Assembly: GCA_033032175.1 (NCBI GenBank)
Contig: CM065329.1
Coordinates: 9,492,985 to 9,556,984, forward strand
DNA: 64,000 nucleotides
DNA from: Saturnia japonica
Taxonomy: Eukaryota; Arthropoda; Insecta; Lepidoptera; Saturniidae
Direction: 5' to 3'
Below, one piece after another: positions 11,075 through 22,841 of the stretch (position 1 is the first letter of the stretch; the number at the start of each line of letters is the position of its first letter). A program made the position numbers and the translations under genes. The notes under the pieces are model-generated. The model saw only the letters and a program-made list of their open reading frames with translations, was not told where the DNA came from and ran no database searches.

Positions 11075-12165
11075 AAAAAAATCGGTTTAGTAGTTCTTGA
11101 AGCACCAATACAACAATATACCAGACAGGATTCGTAAAATCGGTTTAGTAGTTCTTGAAACACCAATACAACAATATACCAGACAGGAATCGTAAAATCG
11201 GATCAGTAGTTCTTGAAGCACCAATACACAGACGGAATTAGTAAAATAAAGTAACCGCACTATTTATGTAATACGCACGACACGTCATGGATGTAAAAAA
11301 ATCGAGAAGTAATTAGTAAAATCGGTTTAGTAGTTCTTGAAGCACCAACGCAACAACATACCACACAGGAATAGTAAAATCGGTTTAGTAATTTTTGAAC
11401 CACCAATGCTACAACATACCACACAGGAATAGTAAAATCGGTTTAGTAGTTCTTGAAAGACCAATGCTGACAACACACGGATAGGATTAGTAAAATCGGT
11501 TTAGTAGTTCTTGAAGCACCAACGCAACAACATACCAGACAGGAATAGTAAAATCGATTTAGTAGTTTTTGAACCATCAATGTCACAACATACCACATAG
11601 GAATAATAAAATCGGTTTAGTAGTATTTGAACCACCAATGCTTCAACATACCACACAGGATTAGTAAAATCGATTTAGTAGTTTTTGAACCATCAATGTC
11701 ACAACATACCACACAGGAATAATAAAATCGGTTTAGTAGTATTTGAACCACCAATGCTTCAACATACCACACAGGATTAGTAAAATCGATTTAGTAGTTT
11801 TTGAACCATCAATGTCACAACATACCACACAGGAATAATAAAATCGGTTTAGTAGTATTTGAACCACCAATGCTTCAACATACCAGACAGGATTAGTAAA
11901 ATCGATTTAGTAGTTTTTGAACCATCAATGTCACAACATACCACACAGGAATAATAAAATCGGTTTAGTAGTATTTGAACCACCAATGCTTCAACATACC
12001 ACACAGGATTAGTAAAATCGATTTAGTAGTTTTTGAACCATCAATGTCACAACATACCACACAGGAATAATAAAATCGGTTTAGTAGTATTTGAACCACC
12101 AATGCTTCAACATACCACACAGGATTAGTAAAATCGGTTCAGTAGTTCTTGAAACAGCAATAAAA
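11075..12165. repeat. 58-bp tandem array with a 116-bp higher-order unit
   Basis: About 18 monomers share the core AAAATCGGTTTAGTAGT, then TTGAA, CACCAAT, CAACATACCA and CAGGA. In the right half two alternating monomer types (GTAGTATTTGAACCACC and GTAGTTTTTGAACCATC) form a dimer. The mark GAATAATAAA recurs at 11601, 11717, 11833, 11949 and 12065, exactly 116 bp apart. The left half is more divergent and is interrupted near 11230-11310. The array ends 9 bp from the stop of the piggyBac gene, so it would lie in that gene's 3' UTR. Confidence 0.92.
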
Positions 12166-12173
12166 TGAAGAAA

Positions 12174-13861
12174 CTAAGATGAATGTAGAGCAATAAAGCA
12201 AGGTGTCATACATACCGTTTTCTCACAACCCACACAGTAGAAACGAATCAGTTTTTTGCAAATGACGCATGCCCGTCTTTTACGGCTGTTTTTGCTGGGT
12301 AAAAACTGGTACTCAGCTAGATGGTGTTTGATTTCGATACGTTCTACTGGGGTTGTATTAGAATCAGACAATTTGTTGCTGTGGTGTTGTAGTATAGTCT
12401 CTATTAATTTAATTCTAAAAGAACGGTGTGTAATAGAAGAAGAAGTAGACTGCTTAAATAAAATGTAGGCGTTTAATACAGACACGTTAAGGAGCCTACG
12501 GAATAGTTTTTTATACCATATCCGTGTGAGTTTCCTTTCAATGGGGAACATTGCCAGCATTTGGTCTTTTTTATCTACTCCCCCCATCATAATGTTGTAG
12601 TCTTGAACTACTGACGGTTTTAGTGTCGAATTGACCATGTTGGTGGTATTACCATGGTATGTAGAGATCATCGCCACTCGGTTCCTATCTCTCCATACTA
12701 TCAAATCGACATCACCAGATGTGAATCCGGTGATCTGGCCTGGCTGCATATTTGCCTTGGTAAGGGCGTTCAGTTCTTGTGGCACAAACTGGCGATTGGT
12801 CCTCAAAGTGCCAACACAATCAATACCTAGAGTTTTTAACTTTCTTGCAAGAGCTGGGGAATTATAAAAGTTGTCCATCCATAACGTGTAGCCCTTGTGC
12901 TCAAGACCATGAATTAGTCTTAAAACAATTGCCGGCGTATAAGCGTCTAAGGGGTCCAACTGCTGTGACATAGGCCCGGCATTTTTATGAGAGTGAACCT
13001 CAAACCGCCACAAGTAACCTGTTTGCGATTCACAAAGCTCATACGTTTTAATGCCCAATGAGGCGGCTTTGTTCGGAATAAATTGATTGATGTTCAACCA
13101 ACCTTTCCACTGCAGCAATGATTCGTCTAGCGCTATATTTTGGTTCATATTGTATAGTGATGAAAATTTACTGTTAAGGTGCTGTATTACTGGCTTAATT
13201 TTAAATAATTTCGCCTCGGAATTGTCAAGATTTTGCTGGCACATGTCTCTGTTGTCGTTAAAATGCAAACATGTGTTCAACAGTTGAAACCGTTTCAGAG
13301 ACATGTGCAACCGAAATCCTGGCGTAGCAAATATGTTACAGTTGGCACCCCAATATTCTTCAACCTTGCTTTTAACGACGACGCCCATTGCAAGCAAGAT
13401 TGAAAAATATACATATAATTCGTCAACACACGTATCGCGCCAGTCATTAATGCGGCTTGCAGCAGCGAGTGTGGAGCTAGCAAGCATTTGGAGTGCCAAC
13501 TGCTGTGCATATTTGTTGGTCTCCGAGGCGATGTGTTCCATTATTTGTCGATCCCATATAGCTATAAAAGCATTATATGGGTTGGCATGTGGAACTGTCG
13601 AACCGACATTAGTATTGCAAAACGTTTCCCTCCTCGACTCAGCTGAAAGCGGGGAATTGGGATAACGTGTCCATGTGAAATCGTATAAGTTAGTTGGCTG
13701 GTACATATCTGTGTTATCAGAGACAGACTCAACCGGTTCTGGGACAATATCTTCTGAATCCAATGGGGTTGGCAGCAGGGCTTGGGTCGTCCTGGAGATA
13801 TTATTAAAAATGTCAGATTGTTCCTCCTCCTCCTCCTCGTTTTCACTTTCTATTCCACTTC
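12174..13861 (-). CDS. Exon 7: piggyBac transposase domain (DDE_Tnp_1_7-like)
   Basis: The exon encodes about 562 aa. Its first part is acidic (a Glu run). It then has the piggyBac core with IALDESLLQWKG, GYTLWMDNFYNSP and YNIMMGGVDKKDQML, whose Asp residues correspond to the catalytic triad of known piggyBac transposases (spacing 84 and 100; about 78 and 101 in the moth founder). The C-terminus has a Cys-rich finger (CVICKK..RFYCVGC...C...C). No stop or frameshift is present. Upstream of the exon the sequence reads TTTAATC.. and an acceptor AG, not a clear piggyBac terminal repeat with TTAA. So it reads as a host exon rather than a fresh element, though an old element supplying this exon remains possible. 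Confidence 0.9.
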
Positions 13862-16800
13862 CTGTTTAATCAAAGTAATATATTTATTTATACAATAACC
13901 ATCAGCATTCTGAAACAGTTGTATAACCACACATCGGAAAGTGTTTAACTTACCATTATTTACCAGTAACTCAACTTCATCATCATGAAGTGGTCTGCCT
14001 CCAGCTTTTGTTGGTTCAGCTAACTCAACATACCTGGAGAAAAAATAAACATAAATTTAACAAATACATATATGAATTACCTAGGTTTTAAAGCGATTTA
14101 GTTTATACCCTTGACCTTGCACGTGTTAAACTATTGACTGAGGAAAAAATGCATTTTTCCGGAATAAAAATTATCCTACGTTACTGTAGATTTCAAACTA
14201 ACTATATACTGTAATTTCATACCAATCGGTGCAGTAGTTTTAATGTGAAAGAGTAAAAAACCAACAAACACACTTTTGCAATTGTGATATTAGTAGGCAT
14301 ATTAAACTAAACAACTTACATTGCCGGGGATGGCGAATCCTCAGGATATAAACCGTCTCCTGCAAGTGATGGCCCTGGAGCTTCACCAACAGCAGAAGAA
14401 GCAAGAGACGACCAAACATCGAGCTGGCTTGTGTTCGGCCAGGAAGCTGTATATAAACTGGTGTAAAGGAATAACAACATAAGTTTTTACCGAAATATTA
14501 GTAAATACATACACTAACAAAGTTTAATACTTACGGGTTCCAACTGCGCCTTTTTTTGTTAGTCAAGGGTTGCTCCAAACGAGAAGCGATAGGCCAATCG
14601 CCTGTATTACTGATATAGGGCCTAAAACATTATAATTAATCTTTAATACTAGAAAAATAGAAATGAAAAACTTTTAAACTAATAAAACAAAAATTGCATG
14701 TCAATAGCGGAGGGTGTTTTATTGGCTTGTCCGATGCTATCCCGGCCACTCTGCTGATGGAGAATTCACCTTGCACGTCCACCTCTTCCACAACTTCCAT
14801 GACCAACAACAACCCCACTGCCTCTGCCGTCAAGAGTCAGAATCCTTCCACGACCAGTTCGAGGCCCTCGCACTCTTAAGACGAGCTCTTACGCTAATTA
14901 GGAATTAAAATTGTTAAAATAAAATTATATTAAACATAAAACCGAACACTGTTACTGAAAAAACAGTCTTTTTGTTCTTTATTGGTCCAAAGTGTGGCGC
15001 CAATTCCATTCTCGTCGTACCTTTAATTAAGCCAAGTCTTGTTTGTTTTGTCACCTAATTTTAACTACATACAGTATTTCAATAAACTTTAAAATTACTA
15101 TCGAGGTATAATTTCTACAAAAATATCAACTATAAAAAAACACAATGAAGTTAATAGTGATATCAGATATTATCATCATTAGAAGGAATATAAAAATCTT
15201 TACTAAATATCAACAATATTAATTAACTTGTAATTCTTTCATCCATACTTGCACAACTGTAATGATCTAGACAATTATATGTAGGTCGACCATTTACCTT
15301 TCCCGCGATAACATTTGTTTGTATTTTAAGGGTTTTAAGTTCAACTTTTTTGTGAATTGACAGATTGTAACAAATTTAAACTTTTATTACATTAATAATA
15401 ATTACTTATATTATAGATATTAATTACAATCCTAGTGTAAATATAGCTACTTTATTACAAGGAAGAATAATCTCGACATGATGTTTCAGTGGCATGTTGA
15501 GTTGATTTAGGAATATGACAAAATATTTCACCACCCAGCATTTCATTTCACAATGCCAGTCACCGCCATTTTGAAATCCGCTGATGGGTACTCACCTATT
15601 TGTTCTTCTTGCATTGGTCTCGAATTGGACTTCTTCAGTAGTTACCAGTACATTATTACATGTCCTTGTGTCCTCAGTATTATCCAATATTCCTTGCACT
15701 TCTAAACACTTAATTTTTTTTATTGAACGATGATTTTTATCCTCATCTTCTTCCCTTATATTTAACGACAATACAGTCTCCGTATTTTCAGGTTTTACTC
15801 TTTGTGAGTTTATTTTTAACATCTCCTCATCCTAGAAACGACAATAATAATTTAACTCATCAGTAACTTACAGCCAAATCAGCCCGGAGACGTTATTAAG
15901 TTCGAAGTAGTGTACGGAAGTACACGTGTAGCTACTAGCTCGCGCAAACTGTTTTATCCAGTTTACTACAAACGTAAAAACGTCTCAAAGCTGATTCACC
16001 TATAAGTTGTTACAAACTAAGTGTTGTTAAAACATCGTTTTTTTTAGACTGTCGATAGTAATCGATTAATTATCAATTGTTTTAGTAGCGTTAGCAAGCT
16101 CATCGTAATCTACATAATGGAGTTATGCGATAAAATAAAAATATATACAATTTAAAGGAAAAAAACTTTAAAGTTACACTTTGTGTTTGTATATTTTAGT
16201 CACGTATATTACAGAATTTAATGTTTTAATTTAGCTTCAAGTATCGTAACCGAATTAGAATTATTTTCATCATCACTATTACAATTTATAATTAATTCAA
16301 AATCAAAATATTTCATTTATTATAACTCTTATTTTGGCGCGTTTAGTAGAGGGTAACAAATAGACTTAGGTACGCTTGCTACTTATTACGAAAGTGCGAC
16401 ATTTTTTATTATGTAAAAATAAAATTAAACTTTATATTAAGTCCTTACATATAAAATTGGCGTTTTATATGGAAAAAGAAAAACGAAAAAAATATTATGA
16501 ACTTATATATTTGATCAATCGAACGATATTACCATTAACCAACCGTTATTATCTATGAAGTTTTCCATTTTGTAAAAAGAACGATATCAAAGAAAAATCA
16601 AATAGTGCTAAAACAAATGAATCACTAAATTCGAAAGACAAATACACAAGCCTAAATTTGAAATAAATTTGGATTTGGAATTCCTAACCAAACGCCAGAT
16701 ATTTGAGATCAAAGTGGCCAGTTCAACAAAACACCAATTTCTTAAGTAGGAACCTAATATAAATAAAAACTATTTTAATCAAATAAAAATAACCAATTTT

Positions 16801-19245
16801 CTTAACCCACCTTCGTGAGATGAAACTACTATACCAGTTAATGAGAGGAGAACTCTTGATCAGAAGTGAGATGCAAAATGACATTAGTACTAATTACTTA
16901 CTTCAAAAACTAGTTTACTACTGAAGCTAGATTGAGGATATCCATCCTCAGGAAATTCCTTCTTCAATTTTTCCAACACATTATCCTTACTGTCATAGCA
17001 GTTTCCATACTCTTGTGACTCTAAGTAACCAGATGGATACTGGAATATATTGAGTGGTTCAGATGAAATATTTTTAGATAAAATTAATATATTCCTAGAG
17101 TCTAGGGCATCGGCCGAAGTTATCTATTAAAACATTTAAGAAGAAATTTTATACTATGCTGTAAATTCAACAAACAATCAGTAAAACTATGCAGCTCTTC
17201 AATATATCTATACTAACTGTGCCTGCGCTTGCGCACGTGTGGACTACAGAGTGCCGTCGAACGAGCACACGCGCGAATCGCTCCCAATTATTTTAAAGAC
17301 AAAAATGCTTATTGTGGGTGAACCTTAGAAGATAAACATATGCTCCAGCTGACTTTTTTGTTGGCCTTTTTATGATCTCCAATTCTTTAGTGCATTAACT
17401 TGATATATCTCTATGGTTTAATCAGTGTATGCCATTTATGCGACTGAATTGATTCACCGTACCAGTTTATTTTATTTGCATGGAATCCTAATTATTTTTC
17501 TAACAGTGAAAGCCTGGTCAAAAGCAGTCTAACTGTATCGGGGATTACTTTGAACAAACAAACAGTAAGACATATAATTTTTTTTTAAATTGGTATTATC
17601 TTTTAAGTACCGAATAAACTTTCATATGCCTTATGTAAAAAATTTATTACACAAATTTGATGGATCTGTGGAGTAAATAAAATGGATGAGATCAGAAATT
17701 AGTATATTAGGGGAAGTCATAAAATAGCACCAGTCATAGAGAAGTTGAGGGGTTATAGGCTAGCGTGGTGTGGGCATGTCATGAGGAGGGATAAAAGTCA
17801 TCATGTATGTAGAAGAAGAATGTTAAGTAGATTTTCTCGTTTTTAGCACGGTAGTTTATACACGTGTTAGTGAGATTGGTTAAAAAATTTTTTTTTTCCT
17901 TTTTCGGCTATAATTATTAATCTAAAACCGGGTTATTTTGGCGGTGGATAGTGAATTATTTGTACAAAACAGTAAGTGCATTTATCAACAACACTCGGTA
18001 ACTCCATTGCTTTATACAATGTTGTTACGACCTCCTGATCCCCCGATCGTTTTGATCGAATTGGCTCCAATCTAACTTCTATTCCTACTGCTACGGCAAC
18101 TAAAAGATCCCTTGTAGACACAGAAACGACTAATGTTTCAAAAAATAACCATAATAAACCTATCTTCAGCCTCACTATCGATTCACACTATTTATTTGCA
18201 CCCTGCATTAAACAACTCTATTAAAATCTATGATAATTTTGACAAAGGTCCCTTTATAGTGCATGTTTCCCCTTTGGAGCTTGATTTGGCAGCGGGTTTA
18301 TCTATAAGACCGATTAAATATGGCCAATTTTTAAATCATCATAAAATAGAAAATAGTTGTGGTAATGGAGTTAAGAGGGTGGGCAGAAATAAGATCTCTA
18401 TTGAATTTAAATCAGCAACTGATGCTAATAATTTCTTAGGAAAGTCTATTATCGCTCAAAATAAATATACTGCTATTATCCGTACTTATAATATAACTAT
18501 AATGGGCCTGATCCTAATTAATGAATTTATCCTAATTAACAAAATAATGCTTTAATTACATAGATATTTTGTACATAATTTGTTGTGTATATATTCATTA
18601 ACTTTGGGTATATTGATAAATTGGTTTGGATACTACATGCTAAAATTATTCTCTTTTGGACTTCTATCATTTATCAATCAGTCTGCTTCCTTTGTAACTC
18701 TATCTACCATAGATAGTGTACATTCATATCTACAGACATTGGCGAAATTGTGTTAATTACATATGGTGCCATAAATAAGAAGAATGTTAAGTATGAAGGT
18801 GTATGGATATATGAGTAAAGGAGGACCGAAGAAGGTGTGGATGGATTGTGTGAAGAATGATATGCACAGGTGTGAATAGTGAGATGATATTATATAGAGT
18901 TGTGTGGAAGAAGAAAACATGTTGTGTCGACTCTACTTATGTAAGATAAGGGTTAAGAAGAAGAACACCTTTAGCAGAAAGTTGTTATTTTGACATTATA
19001 AACACACTTAAATTCTATTTATTTGTATAGATTGAAAAATACATGTTCAGAGACAAGTAGGAGACACAGTCATAATAAAATAATATAAACAATACCATAT
19101 TGTTACTGCAAGGTGGTTCCTCATCTTTGCACTCTACTGTTTCATTTCTCAGTGTTGATGTAGACATTTGTAGATTCCTCTGTGCCTCTGGAACTGTGGT
19201 ACTCAATGTATCACAGATTGGTGCTAGACATTCCCTTCTGTCCAT
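12174..19245 (-). CDS. Seven-exon gene: zinc-finger-paralogue N-terminus fused to a piggyBac-type transposase
   Basis: Proposed exons on the minus strand are 19096-19245, 16902-17039, 15596-15831, 14535-14621, 14320-14457, 13954-14033 and 12174-13861. Each junction has GT-AG, phases are compatible, and the total of 2517 nt predicts 838 aa. Exons 1-3 align with exons 1-3 of the plus-strand gene at 38119-46516 (shared LAP.CDT, YDSKD.VL, ILDN.E, VLVT) with the same phases. Exons 4-6 are low-complexity and acidic, with PLHDDEVELL. Exon 7 is a DDE transposase. The start is the ATG of MDRRECLAP, matching MDSKEYLAP in the paralogue. Cell role is not known; a DNA-binding, chromatin or domesticated transposase role is inference. 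Introns hold LINE relics. Splicing is predicted, not observed. Confidence 0.78.
17213..17585 (+). repeat. Interspersed repeat of the AACTGTGCC(C/T)GCG family
   Basis: It aligns with 44745-45020 and 48645-49050. Shared blocks are CTGTGCC.GCG, TTTTAAAGACAA, TTAGAAGATA, CTATATCTC, GAATTGATTCACC, CAGTGAAAG and GGAACAAACAGACAG-like ends. This is a common lepidopteran repeat type, probably derived from an RTE LINE or SINE. The exact family is not known to me. Confidence 0.55.
17690..18960 (+). mobile_element. RTE-type LINE C-terminal relic, split by a nested insertion
   Basis: Translation of 17740-17810 gives EKLRGYRLAWCGHVMRRDKSH, and 18794-18955 gives GPKKVWMDCVKNDM and VWKKKTCC. Both are typical of the C-terminal tail of RTE-type LINE polymerases in insects. 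They are separated by the nested segment at 17830-18776. It is non-functional and lies in intron 1 of the piggyBac gene. Confidence 0.75.
17830..18776 (+). mobile_element. Nested fragment with LINE Gag-like ORF, 17-bp target duplication
   Basis: The segment lies between exact direct repeats AAGAAGAATGTTAAGTA at 17813-17829 and 18777-18793. Near 18235-18520 it encodes GPFIVHVSP, KRVGRNKISIEF and SATDANNF, resembling the N-terminal region of Jockey-type ORF1 (Gag-like) proteins, with a stop soon after. It holds no RT, so it is an internally deleted or truncated copy. A poly-A tail is not obvious. Confidence 0.65.
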
Positions 19246-19419
19246 TGTTCTGTTTGTTTCAACCAATTCTTCTAATTCATTTGGTTATTTAAGTAACTTG
19301 AATTTATAAATGAGTTTATTATTGGAATGTGTTTATTTAAAGTTACAGCTGAAATTAAATGAGATTAAAAATGTTTTGAATTGATAATATTTGTTCTTCA
19401 AGGTTTTTATCACTATTGA

Positions 19420-19900
19420 GAATGGTCTGTCATGTGTAACTTTCACCCATGACACAATATGTGGACTGAATAGGGGGAAGGTGTCGATAATCGGGCAACC
19501 TTTTTTTTTATGGCGCAAATTAGACGCGCGACCCATCTCTATTGGGGCAGTTGGGATATAAAAGAGGTGACGCCTCACTATTCGGTCTACTCCGTCGTTC
19601 ACACCAGCAGTCCTCACTTGTGCGCTTGCGCCTAGTATAATGTGCCGTCAAAGTAAAAAAAAAATATTGCCCACCCCTTTTGCCGGGGCGTGCCTGCGCA
19701 ATTATTAATTAAAAAATTACAATAAAAAGTGTATTAACCGCGTTTATAATCCCTATGAGGATACGCTGATGTAACCTAAGGCGATGTGCCGGCCAAATTG
19801 CAAGTGTAAGTTTCTTTAGTTCGTCTTTTTCCCGGGACGTGGTCCCCTCGAGGTTGAAATAAAAATGAATCGGAATACATGAATTTCTACCCGTTCAAAT
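19420..19900 (+). promoter_or_regulatory. TATA-containing GC-rich stretch, possible LTR or promoter
   Basis: GGGATATAAAAGAGG at about 19553-19567 resembles a strong TATA box, with TCACTATTCGG about 20 bp downstream as a possible start. The direction is away from the piggyBac gene that starts at 19245 on the other strand. It could be part of a decayed LTR; no partner repeat was found here. Confidence 0.25.
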
Positions 19901-19959
19901 GGCAGTTTTCTTTCAAATTAACCCGAGTGATTGAGAAGATATCTCGCGATAAAGTTAGG

Positions 19960-20170
19960 AAGTGAATGGGTGTATACGGGCAGCACGTGGTCGTGCGGGG
20001 CGGCGCCCTAGCCGCGCCAATCTCCATCGGCGGGACCAGCGGGGCTCACGCGAGGATAAGCGTGGGTTCATCATCAACAACATCAGGGCTGGTGAGCGCG
20101 GCCGCCGGCTACCAGCAGTTGCAGCCAGGCGGGCGAAGAAGCCGAGGATCGACGCCAGATGCCCTTTCCT
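19960..20170. other. GC-rich island of unknown origin
   Basis: About 200 bp of distinctly GC-rich sequence sits in AT-rich surroundings (GCGGGGCGGCGCCC, GCGGCCGCCGG). Frames on the plus strand stay open across it but show no family I recognise. It may be a LINE fragment. I see no RNA gene in it. Confidence 0.3.
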
Positions 20171-20415
20171 CCCCCCAAGTTATCTTTCTCAATACTTATC
20201 AAGTATCGGTTTTTTTTATTAGGAAGGTAGGTAGGTACCAAACCTTTACCACCTTAAATGTTTTTCCTCTTTCAACAAGATACCCTCTAGTTAGCACATA
20301 GATTAATTGTTTCCATATGGGATTAACTTATTTAACATTTTTTTTAATTTTAATAATATTTTTTTTTTTTTCACTTGACAGGACTTATGATAATTAAGAG
20401 AGGGTAAATGACAAA

Positions 20416-20645
20416 AAAAATGATACAACTAAGGTGGTAAACAAGCATACGGCTCGCCTGATGGTAAGCGGCCACCGTAGCCCCATGATCGATTGATTTT
20501 GATTCCCCTTCTTAAAGATCTCTGAAAGTCCTCCCAGTGTTCACAGGAACATAACACAAGGTTATTTTTGGCTGTGGTCTTCTGTAGGGTGGAAGTACTC
20601 CCCCAGTCGGACTGCACAAAGTAAAGAGAAATCTCCAAAGAAATT
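20416..20645. repeat. Lepidopteran LINE 3'-end relic (CR1/Zenon-like)
   Basis: It contains AAGCATACGGCTCGCCTGAT, GGTAAGCGGCCACCGTAGCC and then a conserved CAGTGTTCACAGGAACA block. I recognise this motif as common in lepidopteran intergenic DNA and LINE 3' ends. The family assignment is from memory. Confidence 0.45.
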
Positions 20646-21085
20646 TCTCTGTGCCATATGTCTCTTAAAATATCATTTAGTTAATTCTATCCTATTCAGA
20701 TTTTCTCAATAATCTACATATATATAGTATATATATACTATAGTCATAAAAGTTCGTGCTCGACCGTCCTGTTTTCGACAGACGTTAGCGGGGACGAGGT
20801 AAAATAAACGACAACGGAGCGAGTAATCTAGCGGGAAAGGAATTGCGTGACGTAGGACAAACAGCCAATACGAAATGTAGGTAAATTTCAGTACAAAATA
20901 ATCGCGATTACGCAATTTATAACTAATGACGAAATATTCCTAGAATTTAAAATTGTTTTCATTTATTAAACTTTAAGCAAAAAATTGTGTTTTTAAAGAA
21001 AAATTACATTCCCATTCACAATCAGTATTGATAGTAGAAATAAAGCCAAATAGAAATAATTTAAATTAAAACTTTTAATAATAAA

Positions 21086-21633
21086 TATACACTAATATAA
21101 AGCTGAAGAGTTTGTCTGTTTGGTTTAACACGCTAATCTCAGGAACCACTGGTTTTAATGGAAAAAGTGTTTCAGTGTTAGATAGCCCATTTATCGAGGA
21201 AAACTATAGGCTATATAACATCACGCTATGATTAATAGGAGCGGAGCACCAATGAAAATGTTGGAAAAAGGGTCAAATTTATTTCTTTTGCGAGCTTCCA
21301 GTGCGCTCGCTGCATAAATAGTTAAAGTTACGCAACAATTGTGTGTGATAGAATTGTTTAATGAATATCTTAGGAGATATCACAGTTTTAAAATAACTCG
21401 GCAGCAAAATAATGATCAAGTACCGCGAGCGCATTTTTATTATGCACAATAATGTGGGAGGCGGGCGGTCATGTGGGGAGGGAAGGGCGAATGTTGCTCA
21501 AATGGTTCCTAGATAAAACAAAGAAAGTTTCAGCTCCTTTTGAATTGTATTAAAGGTGCCTAAGACCAACTCTCTCTAACCTCTCTCTCTCTCTCTCTTA
21601 TGTGACAGAGACAATTTTGCTCGGGTCAGTTAG
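21086..21633 (+). mobile_element. Non-autonomous Helitron-like element, copy A
   Basis: It carries GAAGAGTTTGTCTGTTTG, CGCTAATCTCAGGAACCACT, TTAGATAGCCCATTTATCGA and AGGCTATATAACATCACGCT. It ends with a CT-repeat and a terminal stem (TGAC...GGTCA) before TTAG followed by T. It aligns with copies B (22621-22841) and C (40247-40902). The 5' TC is mutated, so the left border is approximate. Confidence 0.7.
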
Positions 21634-21959
21634 TATAATATAAAGATAATAATGACATTTTACTATAGCATTGTAATAATAATAATCACCATCATTTATT
21701 GCCAAAAACAAGTTACATTATAAATGAATATAATTACGTACACAATTTGGCAATGGGACAGACTCAGTTGATGCTATGTGACGCGGACACCACAGAGTGC
21801 TGCTAAAGTAAGTAGGTAACCCATGAAATATAGTCAGAGAGCAACCCTAGTGCAGCTTTAGGTAATAATGTAGTGCTACCTCACCCTCACCAACATCTCT
21901 TACATGGGAAGGTTGCGGACCAACTTGTTGCACCAACCAAAACATATGGGCATTTTACT

Positions 21960-22565
21960 AGCAGCCTAGGCTATTATCTCAAGGAAGGTCAAGAACCAGC
22001 CAATCCACATTCTATCAGATAGCATGGCTGCAATACTGGCTCAGAGGTTCTAGCCAAGTTCAGGAATGTAGCTGAGAACTGACTCAGGAATAGCACACAG
22101 CAGATTACATGGTGTTGATGCAGCAAACGATCTTGCGAGAAGGGGATCTATAGGTAGGGGATCATGATAATGTCAGGTCCGGAACCAATTATTCCTCTTC
22201 CTTTTTGTTGGATCAAAACAGAAATATGTTTGAGAACATGACAAATCACAACCAGCTAGGAAATCACTGGCCCTTGTAAGTCCCAAGAGCTCCTAAACCT
22301 TTTTGTGCTTGAATAGGTCAAGCAAGAATGATTACCATAACAGGAAAGGGTAACAACAAACACCTTTTTAATCTATGTGTTGCTGAAGGCCCCCTGTGTC
22401 GAGCATGCATGGGAGTAGAAGAGACAGGCAAACAAATACTCTCGGAGTGCAGAGAGTTGCCCCACTACCAGATTAAAATAATCGGCACACCAAGGACTCT
22501 CCCAGAGGTGTTTGACAACATTGGGTGACTGACGGAGTTCCTGGAAGCATTGGACTGGCATGATT
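21960..22565 (+). pseudogene. LINE RNase H and C-terminal relic
   Basis: Around 21990-22040 it reads IHILSDSMAAILA, an RNase H-like segment. At 22330-22530 it reads HLFNLCVAEGPLCRACMG, EETGKQILSECREL and FDNIG, matching the tail downstream of RNase H in insect LINEs. Stops and frameshifts disable it. Bases 21640-21960 hold nothing clear. Confidence 0.65.
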
Positions 22566-22620
22566 CAAGTTGACTAGTATCATGCAAAATAGATGCGAAA
22601 ACTTGATACCTGATCAATAA

Positions 22621-22841
22621 TCTATACATAATATTATAATGCTAAAGAGTTTGTCAAGAATGGAATGTAAAAATTGTTTTAGCGTTGGATATCCCATTTA
22701 TTAAGGAAGGCTATGCACTATATAACATCGCGCTACAACCAATAGGAGCAGAATATCAATGAAAAACATTGCAAAAATGGTGAATATTTATTCCTTTTCA
22801 GAGCTTTATGTGACCCAGACAAATTTGCATGGGTCAGCTAG
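22621..22841 (+). mobile_element. Non-autonomous Helitron, copy B (complete ends)
   Basis: The 221-bp element starts TC after an A (22620) and ends CTAG before a T (22842), the A|T target rule of Helitrons. Just before the end, TGACCC and GGGTCA form a 6-bp stem with a 14-nt loop, a typical 3' hairpin. Internal sequence matches copies A and C (GAGTTTGTC, CCCATTTATTAAGG, CTATATAACATCGCGCTA). Confidence 0.85.

Noticed and set aside
11075..12165. CRISPR-like periodic repeat
   Set aside because: The 58-bp units are directly adjacent with no unique spacers; it is a tandem satellite.
14690..14905. Frame between exons 3 and 4 of the fusion gene (HVHLFHNFHDQQQPH)
   Set aside because: Possibly a transposon scrap; adding it would break the predicted phase, and no acceptor-donor pair in frame was found.
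19962..20301. Gly/Ala-rich small protein
   Set aside because: Frames are open in more than one register because of GC content; no start context, motif or homologue was recognised.
20706..20915. AT palindrome (TATATATAGTATATATATACTATA) and adjacent small frame
   Set aside because: Simple AT-rich palindromic repeat; no terminator or gene can be supported in a eukaryotic intergenic region.
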